Source: Methanobacteriota archaeon (GTDB lineage: Archaea > Thermoplasmatota > Poseidoniia > Poseidoniales > Poseidoniaceae). From it: 6,575 bases of DNA. The notes beneath the pieces were generated by a model, which saw only the letters and a program-made list of their open reading frames with translations, was not told the DNA's origin and did no database searches. Location: contig PCBQ01000028.1 in the NCBI GenBank assembly GCA_002731395.1, positions 1-6,575 on the forward strand. The letters are read 5' to 3'. Within the stretch, counting starts at the first letter, position 1. Every line of letters begins with the position of its first letter. Made by a program: the position numbers and the translations under genes. This document shows, piece by piece, positions 1 through 6,283 of this stretch.

Positions 1-59
1 GAGCGCAGCGAGGGAAGCCCGTGGCAAAGCGTCCACGCCAGCAACAATAGGAAGCAAAG

Positions 60-132
60 TGGACGCTGGGGGATTTGAACCCCCGGCCTTCTGGTTGCAA
101 ACCAGACGCTCTTCCAACTGAGCTAAGCGCCC
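60..132 (-). tRNA. tRNA-Ala, anticodon TGC
   Basis: Read on the minus strand, this folds into a complete cloverleaf of 72 nt plus discriminator A73 (position 60). It has a 7-bp acceptor stem, a 4-bp D stem with an 8-nt loop, a 5-bp anticodon stem TCTGG/CCAGA around loop TTTGCAA, a 5-nt variable region, and a 5-bp GGGGG/CCCCC T stem with loop TTCAAAT. The anticodon TGC reads GCA alanine codons. The third acceptor pair is G3:U70, the classic identity element for alanyl-tRNA synthetase, with A73 in agreement. There is no intron. The bases after A73 are CTT, so CCA is not encoded and must be added by the CCA-adding enzyme, as is common in archaea. It lies downstream of, and co-directional with, the membrane protein genes. 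Confidence 0.96.
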
Positions 133-154
133 CTGCCCTGCCGGTAGGCCGGTT

Positions 155-162
155 GCATATCA
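155..162 (-). promoter_or_regulatory. candidate TATA element for tRNA-Ala
   Basis: On the minus strand this reads as an AT-rich GATATGC core centred about 25-26 nt before the tRNA 5' end. That is the spacing expected for an archaeal TATA box with transcription starting at or just before the tRNA. It is the only AT-rich stretch between the tRNA and the end of the preceding coding region. The match to the TATA consensus is partial, so this is a positional inference. Confidence 0.35.
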
Positions 163-220
163 TCCCTGTGGAAGCCAAACACCCGTGGATGTGCGTCAGA
201 ACGCTGGACGATGGCTTGGT

Positions 221-913
221 TCACTCGATGAGCGAAATGTTGGCCTTGAACATGACGACCGTCACGTCCACGGTGATCTCCTCGTCCGTGTCTTGTCCGA
301 TCGGGTCAATTCCGAGTGGAGAATTGACGTCGACGTCAAGTTCCAGTAGGAGCACGCCATCGCCCCAGCCTTCTTCCAGCCAATGCTGCATGGCTTGGTA
401 TTCGTTGGACGCAGAGATGGTGGCAGAGCGACCGTCAAAATCAGGGTACACCTGTAGCGCGAGTTCGATCGGTTGGCAACTGCTGTCCTGTCCCGACAGG
501 TTGCTCACCGGGCTGTTCCATTGCGCCGTCAAGCCGTTTTCGATCAGGTCACCGGACACAGAATCACACTGTACGGAGAAGCCTTCTTCCTCTTCGGACG
601 TGATGGTGACGTTGATCGAACCCATGGCGTACCCTTCCGGAATGGTGACCTCGGCCATGTCAAACTCCAGAATCCTGGTCTCGTCGTCCTGCAGGGTTTC
701 GACGGCCTGCGTGGTGTAGGTTTGGACCTCGAAGGTAAGGGCCCATTCAGGGGTCTCCGAAGTGAACGTATCGGTGGCTTGCAGGTCGCCGACGAAGTCC
801 ACCATGGTCACCGTCATCATCACCACCGTGACGAGCAACGCAACGGCGGTCGGAACACGCGATTCGCGCGTGAGCAGCAAACTGCGCGAGGTGATGGCCT
901 CGTCCGAGCTCAT
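221..913 (-). CDS. single-pass membrane protein with exported acidic domain, unknown function
   Basis: I do not recognise the family of this 230-residue protein. A short charged N-terminus (residues 1-19, with Arg10, Arg16 and Arg19) precedes one hydrophobic helix at about residues 20-41. A long Asp/Glu- and Ser/Thr-rich region with beta-type periodicity follows to the end. The positive-inside rule suggests the C-terminal domain faces outside. It contains just two cysteines, Cys116 and Cys146, which could form a disulfide. The layout of Arg, then a Val-Pro, then about 20 hydrophobic residues near the N-terminus loosely recalls archaeal type IV pilin-like signal segments, but no clear prepilin cleavage motif is visible. 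The ATG overlaps the stop of the preceding membrane protein gene as ATGA (910-913). A GGGGGTG stretch 5 nt upstream can serve as ribosome binding site. Coupled translation suggests the two proteins act together in the membrane. Confidence 0.82.
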   Translation of the reverse strand: MSSDEAITSRSLLLTRESRVPTAVALLVTVVMMTVTMVDFVGDLQATDTFTSETPEWALTFEVQTYTTQAVETLQDDETRILEFDMAEVTIPEGYAMGSINVTITSEEEEGFSVQCDSVSGDLIENGLTAQWNSPVSNLSGQDSSCQPIELALQVYPDFDGRSATISASNEYQAMQHWLEEGWGDGVLLLELDVDVNSPLGIDPIGQDTDEEITVDVTVVMFKANISLIE

Positions 914-2247
914 CCCAACACCCCCAAACCGGTGAAAAGCAGCGAGACGATGAGGATGAAGACCGTCACGCCTCCGAAGACGAGGTTGAACAAGCGAGGT
1001 GAGGCAAAGTCATGCTCGATCTCAGGCAACGCAAAGTCGGGGACCGTTTCTTGGATGGAGGCTGAATCGTCGATGAGGCTGTTCACGATGCGCTCCTCCC
1101 ACCCGATGAAGATGCCCACCACGATGGCCAGCGCTGCGGAGGAAATCATGTCGGGGATGGGAAGGAAGGACTGGATGAGCTCAAGGATGGTCGAGGACAC
1201 GATGAGCAGCATCAAGATGACAATGATGCGGATCAGCCACCTGTTTTCATCACGCTTTGTATCGACAATGTCGTAGTGCAGGAGGATGAACATGAACAGG
1301 ATTGGCGTGTAGAGGTACACGAGGGCCTCCGAGGTGAAATCGTACCAGATGGTGTACGCGACCGGGAAGGCCTCGCATTGCGTCTCGTAACAGCTGCGCA
1401 CCACGTCAAGGACGGCCACGTCAGCCAAACCCGCAACGAAGCCAATGATGAAGATGACAAAGGTCAGAACGCCGAAGGGAGTAAGGCCAAGTTTGAACGA
1501 ACGCCATGCCTCTCCGGCGCACAACACCAGCATGGCCGTGGCACCAAGGGTCAACCGGGTGTTGATGCCGCCCCAAGCAGCGGCTGAGAGGCTCAAGCCG
1601 TTCTGAATGGATTGACGCTGGAAGAACAGGTCGTTGATGGAAAGCACCTGCGACAGCCAATAAGTCATGGTTTCGCCGTGGATGCCAATGAGCACCAAGC
1701 CCACCACGACAGAAATTTTCCTTAGGCGTTCATCGCTGTCGCGAACTTCCGTGGTGATGAAGCGAATGTACATCGAAATCAGCACGACATATCCAGGAAT
1801 GAGGAGGAAATTCTCCACTTGAAAGTGCTCGAAATTGGTCATCAGGTGCATGGCCGTGAACACCGCAGAGGCCACACAGACGCTTGCCAAGAGGAACCAA
1901 AGGTCCCAATCCCTGTTGATGAGCCGGAAGGGGAAGAAAAACGGAAGCAGCACCATCAGCATGTAGGCCGAGGACAAGAGGAGGTTCTTGGCCGTGAACG
2001 CGAAGGTGCCCCCGACTTTGTCCCGATCCACGGCAGAGAAATCCGCCAGAGCCCCGTACCGGAATTCAAGGATGGAGGTCATGATGTAACTCAGTCCGAG
2101 AAACACCAGGATCCAGCCAAGGATGCATCCGACAATCTTGTTGTTGGCCGAGGCCCCTTGACTTCTCGAGATGATGGAAAGCGTGGCGATGCCCAACACG
2201 AGGTCCACCACCGCAGCGATGGGAACCATGGACTCGATTTCCACCAT
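910..2247 (-). CDS. multi-pass integral membrane protein (about 12 helices), unknown function
   Basis: This is a 445-residue, strongly hydrophobic protein with about 12 predicted membrane segments. Counting from the ATG at 2247, they lie at roughly residues 8-27, 37-60, 89-107, 116-136, 147-164, 178-198, 221-245, 257-280, 306-323, 337-358, 365-380 and 419-445. There is no cleavable signal peptide. An acidic linker of about 35 residues lies between the last two helices. Two cysteines flank a short loop (VRSCYETQC) after helix 8. The size and helix number resemble transporters or polytopic enzymes, but I see no diagnostic transporter or catalytic motif and do not assign a family. The start is uncertain: TTG at 2268 would add 7 residues and a second ATG at 2229 would remove 6. 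No strong ribosome binding site separates them. Its stop overlaps the start of the next gene by ATGA, so the pair is probably co-translated. Confidence 0.85.
   Translation of the reverse strand: MVEIESMVPIAAVVDLVLGIATLSIISRSQGASANNKIVGCILGWILVFLGLSYIMTSILEFRYGALADFSAVDRDKVGGTFAFTAKNLLLSSAYMLMVLLPFFFPFRLINRDWDLWFLLASVCVASAVFTAMHLMTNFEHFQVENFLLIPGYVVLISMYIRFITTEVRDSDERLRKISVVVGLVLIGIHGETMTYWLSQVLSINDLFFQRQSIQNGLSLSAAAWGGINTRLTLGATAMLVLCAGEAWRSFKLGLTPFGVLTFVIFIIGFVAGLADVAVLDVVRSCYETQCEAFPVAYTIWYDFTSEALVYLYTPILFMFILLHYDIVDTKRDENRWLIRIIVILMLLIVSSTILELIQSFLPIPDMISSAALAIVVGIFIGWEERIVNSLIDDSASIQETVPDFALPEIEHDFASPRLFNLVFGGVTVFILIVSLLFTGLGVLG
919..925 (-). promoter_or_regulatory. ribosome binding site supporting the start at 913
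   Basis: On the minus strand this is GGGGGTG, 5 nt before the ATG at 913. It partly matches the archaeal GGAGGTG consensus. It lies inside the 3' end of the upstream membrane protein gene, consistent with translational coupling across the ATGA overlap. Confidence 0.4.
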
Positions 2248-2341
2248 GGGTGGAACTGAACCCTTCAACTCATAGCCGTTCCGTCGAAGAGGAACAAGGG
2301 TGGCTCAAATTCTTGCGATTCAGCAACGCCCGACGGTCGCA
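2248..2341. other. short intergenic gap between WD40 and membrane protein genes
   Basis: These 94 bases separate two co-directional minus-strand genes. I see no convincing TATA box, T-run terminator or stable hairpin. The only AT-rich stretch, AAGAATTT on the minus strand near 2318-2325, is too weak to call a promoter. Any break in the gene run between purA and the tRNA would most likely fall here. Confidence 0.4.
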
Positions 2342-3730
2342 TCAAGCCCATGACCACGACGCGGTGACCACGAGATGCCACCCGTCGTCGACTGGCTTCA
2401 TATGCGGCAGGCCCAACTCGAACCCGCCGCCCTTGATTTCATCAAACACCTGAGGAAGAGCCTCGTCCACACCCTCCACCAAGCGTTGTCCGCGTACCAG
2501 CGCCATGCTGATTGGCGTCATGTCCGAAACGAGGTCCATCTCACGGACGACGGAACCATCCTTGATGGAGCGGATTTCCAGAAGGCCCCGTTTGTAGCCA
2601 ACGCCGACCTCCAAGCCGTCTTCGGCAATGCCAAGGGCCATCATGGTCCCATCAACCTGCGCTTCGAACCGTTCATCGTTGGCGAAATTCACCATCCGCA
2701 GCCAGCCGTCCCGTCCGGCGCTGACCAGAAGGTCGTCCGCATGAGACATGGCGATGACCTTGCTGCCGGTGATGACGTCCACAGAGCGTTCCTCGACGTC
2801 GTCTTCACTGAGAGGCACGACGAGGGTCACAGGATCGAGGCCACCGCACGCCAGCCACGCCCCGTCCGCACTGAAAGAAAAGGCGTCCAACACGGACCCA
2901 TGCTCAAGCGTGTGCACCACCTCACCGTCCTTCATCCGGAAGAGCCGGAGCGTCGGCTGGGTGCCGTTGAGCCCCTGCGCGCCAACCGCAAGATGTGTTC
3001 CGTCGGGAGAATACTGCACCGCCGTCACGCGCTTCTGCTGCTGCGATTCAAGGGTCACGTGTCCGCTGAGCAAGTCGTGCACGGTCAGTCCGCCCGCGGT
3101 GGTACCGACCGCGAGGTGTTCGCCTGACGGTGAGAAGCCCAAGGCAGAAATTGGATCGTCAACCTCGAGCTCGCCGAGGAGTTCACCGCTTGCAATGGAG
3201 ATCACTTTGACCGTACGATCAAGCGAACCGCTGGCCACCATGGTGCCGTCCAGTGAACCGCTGAGGGCCGTGCACCAGTTCCGGTGGAGCGCAAGGTCAT
3301 GCTGCACCGACCCGTCCACTGCGTCGATGAGGTGGACGTGGCCTTGCTCATCGCCCATGGCAACCTGCGTGAAGGTATGGATCAAAAGATCATCATCGAC
3401 GTCCACAGCAATGTCACACTGACCCACATCCCCCTGCTGTTTGGTCTCCAATTCAAGCACCTCAAGCGCACGTTCACGGAACCGCTCGACGAGTTGATCG
3501 ATGCGACCTTGGCGGTCAGCCGTGGCCTCGATTTGTGCACGGCGGTCGGCATCAGATTCCTCCTCGCGCCGTGCCTGCTGGAGGCTGCGGAGGCGAGCAA
3601 AATCGCTCTCGACAACCTCCTTCTTCTTGCCCGGAGCACCCCGTAGGAATCCGAAGAGCGGACGCTTTGCTGGTGCGTCCTCGTCGTCCTTCGCCATGGT
3701 GACCGGAGACGCCTCAAGGCGGTTCGACAT
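2342..3730 (-). CDS. WD40-repeat beta-propeller protein with charged helical N-terminus
   Basis: This is a 462-residue soluble protein with no signal peptide or membrane helix. Residues 1-40 are charged and low in complexity (Lys/Asp rich). Residues 43-98 are heptad-like and rich in Arg, Glu, Gln and Ala, probably a coiled coil. From about residue 105 to 400 there are at least seven degenerate WD40-type blades. The signature is clearest near 155-178 (DGTMVASGSLDRTVKV), 197-220 (FSPSGEHLAVG), 238-265 (YSPDGTHLAVG) and 285-298 (FSADGAWLACGG). The final WD dipeptides are mostly replaced, as is common in prokaryotic members. A tail of about 60 residues ends in Ser/Trp-rich sequence. Such propellers usually scaffold protein complexes, and nothing here shows the partner. 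The ATG at 3730 begins 11 nt after the purA stop. Alternatives are a TTG at 3748, overlapping purA by 7 nt, and an ATG at 3697. Close packing suggests co-transcription with purA. Confidence 0.88.
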   Translation of the reverse strand: MSNRLEASPVTMAKDDEDAPAKRPLFGFLRGAPGKKKEVVESDFARLRSLQQARREEESDADRRAQIEATADRQGRIDQLVERFRERALEVLELETKQQGDVGQCDIAVDVDDDLLIHTFTQVAMGDEQGHVHLIDAVDGSVQHDLALHRNWCTALSGSLDGTMVASGSLDRTVKVISIASGELLGELEVDDPISALGFSPSGEHLAVGTTAGGLTVHDLLSGHVTLESQQQKRVTAVQYSPDGTHLAVGAQGLNGTQPTLRLFRMKDGEVVHTLEHGSVLDAFSFSADGAWLACGGLDPVTLVVPLSEDDVEERSVDVITGSKVIAMSHADDLLVSAGRDGWLRMVNFANDERFEAQVDGTMMALGIAEDGLEVGVGYKRGLLEIRSIKDGSVVREMDLVSDMTPISMALVRGQRLVEGVDEALPQVFDEIKGGGFELGLPHMKPVDDGWHLVVTASWSWA

Positions 3731-3741
3731 GAAAGCGTCGG

Positions 3742-5043
3742 TCAGCAACGGTCGATGGTCGCGTCACGATCTGGGCCCACGCCGACGCTCGACACGGTCA
3801 CACCGGTCAGGGCTTCCAGACGAGCGATGTAGTCTTGTGCAGCCTGCGGAAGCGCGGCAAAACCGGTGCCGTTGGCGTTGGCGTTGCGTGCCAGGTCAAG
3901 CCAATCCTCGTCGGTCATGGCCTCGAAGCCGGGCATGTCGAGGTAAATCGGTTCGCAGCGAGCGAGGGCCGAGGCGCTTGCTGGCATTTCTGTGACCTCT
4001 TGGCCGTCGAGGCGGTACCCGACGCAGATGCGCAAGGTGTCAAGGCCTCCAAGCACGTCGAGTTTGGTGAGAGCGAGCGAGGTGAAGCCGTTCACACGCT
4101 GGGCGTGCCGCATCACGACGGCATCGAACCAACCGCACCGGCGCTTCCGACCGGTTGTGGTGCCGAACTCGTGGCCGACGGTCCCGAGGTGATGCCCAAC
4201 CTCGTCCTCGAGCTCGGTCGGCATGGCGCCGTTGCCAACCCGGGTGATGTAGGCCTTGGTGATGCCGATGACCTCGTCCACGTGACCGGGATGAATGCCG
4301 GCACCATGGGTGGCGTTGCCACGGGAGGTGACCGAGGAGGTCACGAAGGGATAGGTGCCTTGGTCGACATCCAAGAGGCAGCCTTGGGCGCCTTCGAGGA
4401 TGATGCGCTCACCCAGCGACAGCGCATGATCGAGCATGAGGCCGGTGTTGGCGATGGAGGAGGCGTAGGTGGCGTTGACCCACGCGAGATCCTCGTGCAA
4501 ACTTGCGGCCGTGATCGGCTCGTCCAAGCCACCCGCGGCAAGCGAGGCGGTCATGCGCTCGGCCATCGCGGACAAGGCCGCGTCATCCGCGAGCAGTTCA
4601 ACGACGTCACCAAAGCGGACGCCAATGCGGTTGATCTTGTCCGCATAGGTCGGCCCGATACCGCGACCGGTGGTCCCGATGACGGTGTCCAAACCGTCCA
4701 ACAAACGGTGGTAGCGGAGGATGATGTGGGCACGCTCGGAAATGAAAAGACGATGCCCACGGACCTCTTGACCCGTTTCTGCGGTCCAGCCTTGCAGTTC
4801 TTGCTCGAGGACCCAAGGGTCGATGACCATGCCGTCCCCCAAGACGAGCCGGCAGTCGTCGCGGGTGATGCCAGAGGGAAGAAGATGGAATTTCAGCACG
4901 CGCTCGCCGAGCACCACCGTGTGCCCTGCGTTGTTGCCTCCCTGAAAGCGAGCCACCATGCTGGCCGTTTCCGCGAGCCGGTCCACCAGCTTGCCTTTGC
5001 CCTCGTCGCCCCATTGCGCTCCCAAGACAACGGTCGCTGGCAT
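3742..5043 (-). CDS. purA: adenylosuccinate synthetase
   Basis: This 433-residue enzyme joins IMP and aspartate, using GTP, to form adenylosuccinate, the first committed step from IMP to AMP. It is cytosolic and normally dimeric. All family signatures are present in order: GAQWGDEGKGK at 8-18 with catalytic Asp13, GGNNAGHTVV at 35-44 with His41, GTTGRGIGPTYADK at 123-136, EGAQGCLLDVDQGTYPF at 217-233, GTTTGRKRRCGWFD at 294-307 in the IMP/GTP loop, LTKLDVLGG at 325-333, and SVGVGPDR near the C-terminus. Its length matches the bacterial/eukaryotic type; several archaea such as Pyrococcus carry a shorter form of about 340 residues. I chose the ATG at 5043 because the family begins a few residues before the G-loop and a GGAG lies 7 nt upstream. 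An in-frame ATG at 5070, with its own GGAG 5 nt upstream, would add 9 residues. It is divergent from tfb and followed closely by the WD40 gene. Confidence 0.98.
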   Translation of the reverse strand: MPATVVLGAQWGDEGKGKLVDRLAETASMVARFQGGNNAGHTVVLGERVLKFHLLPSGITRDDCRLVLGDGMVIDPWVLEQELQGWTAETGQEVRGHRLFISERAHIILRYHRLLDGLDTVIGTTGRGIGPTYADKINRIGVRFGDVVELLADDAALSAMAERMTASLAAGGLDEPITAASLHEDLAWVNATYASSIANTGLMLDHALSLGERIILEGAQGCLLDVDQGTYPFVTSSVTSRGNATHGAGIHPGHVDEVIGITKAYITRVGNGAMPTELEDEVGHHLGTVGHEFGTTTGRKRRCGWFDAVVMRHAQRVNGFTSLALTKLDVLGGLDTLRICVGYRLDGQEVTEMPASASALARCEPIYLDMPGFEAMTDEDWLDLARNANANGTGFAALPQAAQDYIARLEALTGVTVSSVGVGPDRDATIDRC

Positions 5044-5048
5044 GTGCT

Positions 5049-5054
5049 CACTCC
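5049..5054 (-). promoter_or_regulatory. ribosome binding site favouring the purA start at 5043
   Basis: The minus strand reads GGAGTG here, with 7 nt between GGAG and the ATG at 5043. A competing GGAG at 5076-5079 sits 5 nt before the in-frame ATG at 5070. Protein family alignment rather than the site itself favours 5043. Confidence 0.5.
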
Positions 5055-5121
5055 AACTCGCCGTCGGCATGACCGCTCCATCAACATGCCTGAGTCAATC
5101 AACGCAGAATCAGGTGCTGAG

Positions 5122-5128
5122 ATTTAAC
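5122..5128 (-). promoter_or_regulatory. weak candidate TATA element for purA
   Basis: The minus strand reads GTTAAAT. If used, transcription would begin around 5097-5100, leaving a leader of roughly 55 nt before the ATG at 5043 or about 28 nt before 5070. It is the nearest AT-rich hexamer at a suitable distance, but the match to the archaeal consensus is poor. Confidence 0.28.
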
Positions 5129-5150
5129 AAGGTTCGGCGATTCTCATGTG

Positions 5151-5165
5151 GTGCAAATTTTGCAC
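5151..5165. promoter_or_regulatory. perfect 7-1-7 palindrome in the purA/tfb divergent region, candidate operator
   Basis: GTGCAAA, one T, then TTTGCAC form a perfect inverted repeat with a 1-nt centre. It lies between the candidate purA TATA (5122-5128) and the tfb TATA (5225-5232). It has no T-run and a spacer too short for an RNA hairpin loop, so a dimeric DNA-binding protein is the likelier reader. The half-site TTTGCAC recurs at 5204-5210. No regulator can be named from sequence alone. Confidence 0.5.
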
Positions 5166-5203
5166 TGTTTTGCCTGTTGCCCGCCTCCAGTCATCGGATT
5201 CTG

Positions 5204-5210
5204 TTTGCAC
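5204..5210 (+). promoter_or_regulatory. third copy of the TTTGCAC half-site upstream of the tfb TATA box
   Basis: TTTGCAC occurs here 45 bp after the same heptamer in the palindrome and ends about 14 bp before the tfb TATA element. A protein bound here would touch the region just upstream of the BRE, where archaeal activators and repressors commonly act. The heptamer match is exact, but it is short. Confidence 0.35.
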
Positions 5211-5224
5211 CTTTCGGACGCACA

Positions 5225-5232
5225 ATTATATA
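5225..5232 (+). promoter_or_regulatory. TATA box of tfb
   Basis: ATTATATA is a close match to the archaeal TATA consensus, preceded by a short purine-containing stretch (CGCACA) in the BRE position. With the usual 25-27 nt spacing, transcription would start near 5254-5256. That gives a leader of about 14 nt that begins at the AAGGAG ribosome binding site. The element is nearly symmetrical, so weak transcription towards purA is also conceivable. Confidence 0.7.
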
Positions 5233-5254
5233 CTCTGGAAAACCACTATTGAAC

Positions 5255-5260
5255 AAGGAG
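5255..5260 (+). promoter_or_regulatory. ribosome binding site that decides the tfb start
   Basis: AAGGAG lies 8 nt before a TTG at 5269 that is in frame with TFB. No in-frame ATG exists between here and the zinc ribbon, so this site supports initiation at TTG. The reading frame continues upstream to an ATG at 5146, but that lies before the TATA box. Confidence 0.7.
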
Positions 5261-5268
5261 TTGAGAAG

Positions 5269-6240
5269 TTGGACCGTACTTTGCCCCATCGTCAAGCCCA
5301 AAAAACGCCACGTCGCACCCTCGACGGTCATTCTTCGCCTTGCGAAGATTGCGGCGCTGTGGACTGGCATATGGACATGAGCCGTGGTGAAGTGGTGTGC
5401 AACGTCTGTGGCCTGATCGCCGACGACAACCTGATCGACCCAGGGGCCGAGTGGACCAACCGCGACCGCGGCGAGGATCGCGCCCGCACCGGAGCCCCAA
5501 TGACCAACAGGCTTGCTGACCGCGGACTGAACACCAGCATTGACGCACGCGATTTGTCCTCAGGCTCAGCCGCCTCACATGGCATGAGCGCGCAAGCCCG
5601 TCGTGACTGGCGCCGCCGCCGCGTCATCGATGAACGGTCCAAAACGCGCCGGTCTCGCGAGCGCAACCTCGTCAAGGCCAACCAATTCATTCGCGACCGC
5701 TCGGGACTCCCGATCTCCCTTCAGGAAGAAGTGGCTCGCCTCTACCGCCACCTTTCATCGAAGGGGTTCGTCACCGGACGTTCTATCGCCGGCGTGACTG
5801 CGGCCTGCACGTACCTTGTCGCGCGCGAGGAACGCCTGCCACGCCAGATCCCAGAGCTCTGCGAATCATTCGGCGTTGACGAAAAGGAACTCTCTCGGTT
5901 GATCCGCAAGGCATCGAGGGAACTCAACCTGCACCGCGTGAGTGGCCCGGACCAATACTTCGACCGCTTCATCAACGACCTCGGCCTTCCCCCATCCTTC
6001 CGTCTCAACGTGGACGCCATTTGGAACCGCATTGCACCCCATGACGAAGTCTGGCAGGGCAAGAAGCCCATGGGTGTCGCAGCTGCAATCATCTACCAAG
6101 CCTCGCAAACCTCGGAAACACCCCGCACGCAATCCGAGATTTGCCGCATCGCTAACGTCTCAGAAGTGACGCTCCGCGGCCTGGTTCGCATCATCAACGA
6201 AACGCTGGTGCTCCTCGACCGGATGGAAGAGCAGTCTTGA
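5269..6240 (+). CDS. tfb: transcription initiation factor B (TFB), archaeal TFIIB homologue
   Basis: This 323-residue protein bridges TBP-bound TATA DNA and RNA polymerase at archaeal promoters. The N-terminal zinc ribbon has intact cysteines at 25, 28, 44 and 47 (CEDC and CNVC). A B-reader/linker region follows with DPGAEW (57-62), GAP (75-77) and RGLNTSID (85-92). A very basic stretch at about 109-132 precedes cyclin repeat 1 (about 133-220, containing the conserved EEVARLYRHL and GRSIAGVTAACTYL) and cyclin repeat 2 (about 226-320). The C-terminal helix-turn-helix (SEICRIANVSEVTLRGLVR) is the part that reads the BRE. The start is TTG at 5269, set by AAGGAG 8 nt upstream and by the TATA box position. 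Length is normal for the family. The linker differs from the usual HDKGL pattern, having ADRGL, and the region matching RLRKWQ reads RRDWRRRR, so this may be a diverged paralogue. It stands divergently from purA. Confidence 0.96.
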   Translation: MDRTLPHRQAQKTPRRTLDGHSSPCEDCGAVDWHMDMSRGEVVCNVCGLIADDNLIDPGAEWTNRDRGEDRARTGAPMTNRLADRGLNTSIDARDLSSGSAASHGMSAQARRDWRRRRVIDERSKTRRSRERNLVKANQFIRDRSGLPISLQEEVARLYRHLSSKGFVTGRSIAGVTAACTYLVAREERLPRQIPELCESFGVDEKELSRLIRKASRELNLHRVSGPDQYFDRFINDLGLPPSFRLNVDAIWNRIAPHDEVWQGKKPMGVAAAIIYQASQTSETPRTQSEICRIANVSEVTLRGLVRIINETLVLLDRMEEQS

Positions 6241-6283
6241 AGCGCGTCCGAACCTTCTTGTGTCGCCCCCATGACACCAAAGC

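Noticed and set aside
3..50. Possible C-terminal end of a plus-strand gene entering from the left (basic residues, then a TAG stop at 48-50)
   Set aside because: Only 15 codons are visible. The composition is plausible for a basic tail, but other frames are also open at the edge, so nothing decides it.
75..719. Plus-strand open frame spanning the tRNA and the small membrane protein gene
   Set aside because: It runs through a confident tRNA on the other strand and is Ser/Thr/Pro-rich with no recognisable domain.
1819..2259. Open frame on the plus strand opposite the membrane protein gene
   Set aside because: It is composed mostly of His, Glu, Gly and Arg, typical of the reverse complement of hydrophobic coding sequence, and has no start signals.
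2375..3127. Open frames on the plus strand opposite the WD40 gene
   Set aside because: Low-complexity Arg/His/Pro composition and overlap with a well-supported WD40 protein mark them as shadows.
3835..5127. Long open frame of 430 codons on the plus strand opposite purA
   Set aside because: It is fully antisense to a clear purA and has no family motif. Long antisense frames are expected opposite GC-biased codon usage.
5106..5144. AGAATC...GATTCT inverted repeat upstream of purA
   Set aside because: The arms are only 6 bp, 27 nt apart, and this is expected by chance in a region of this size.
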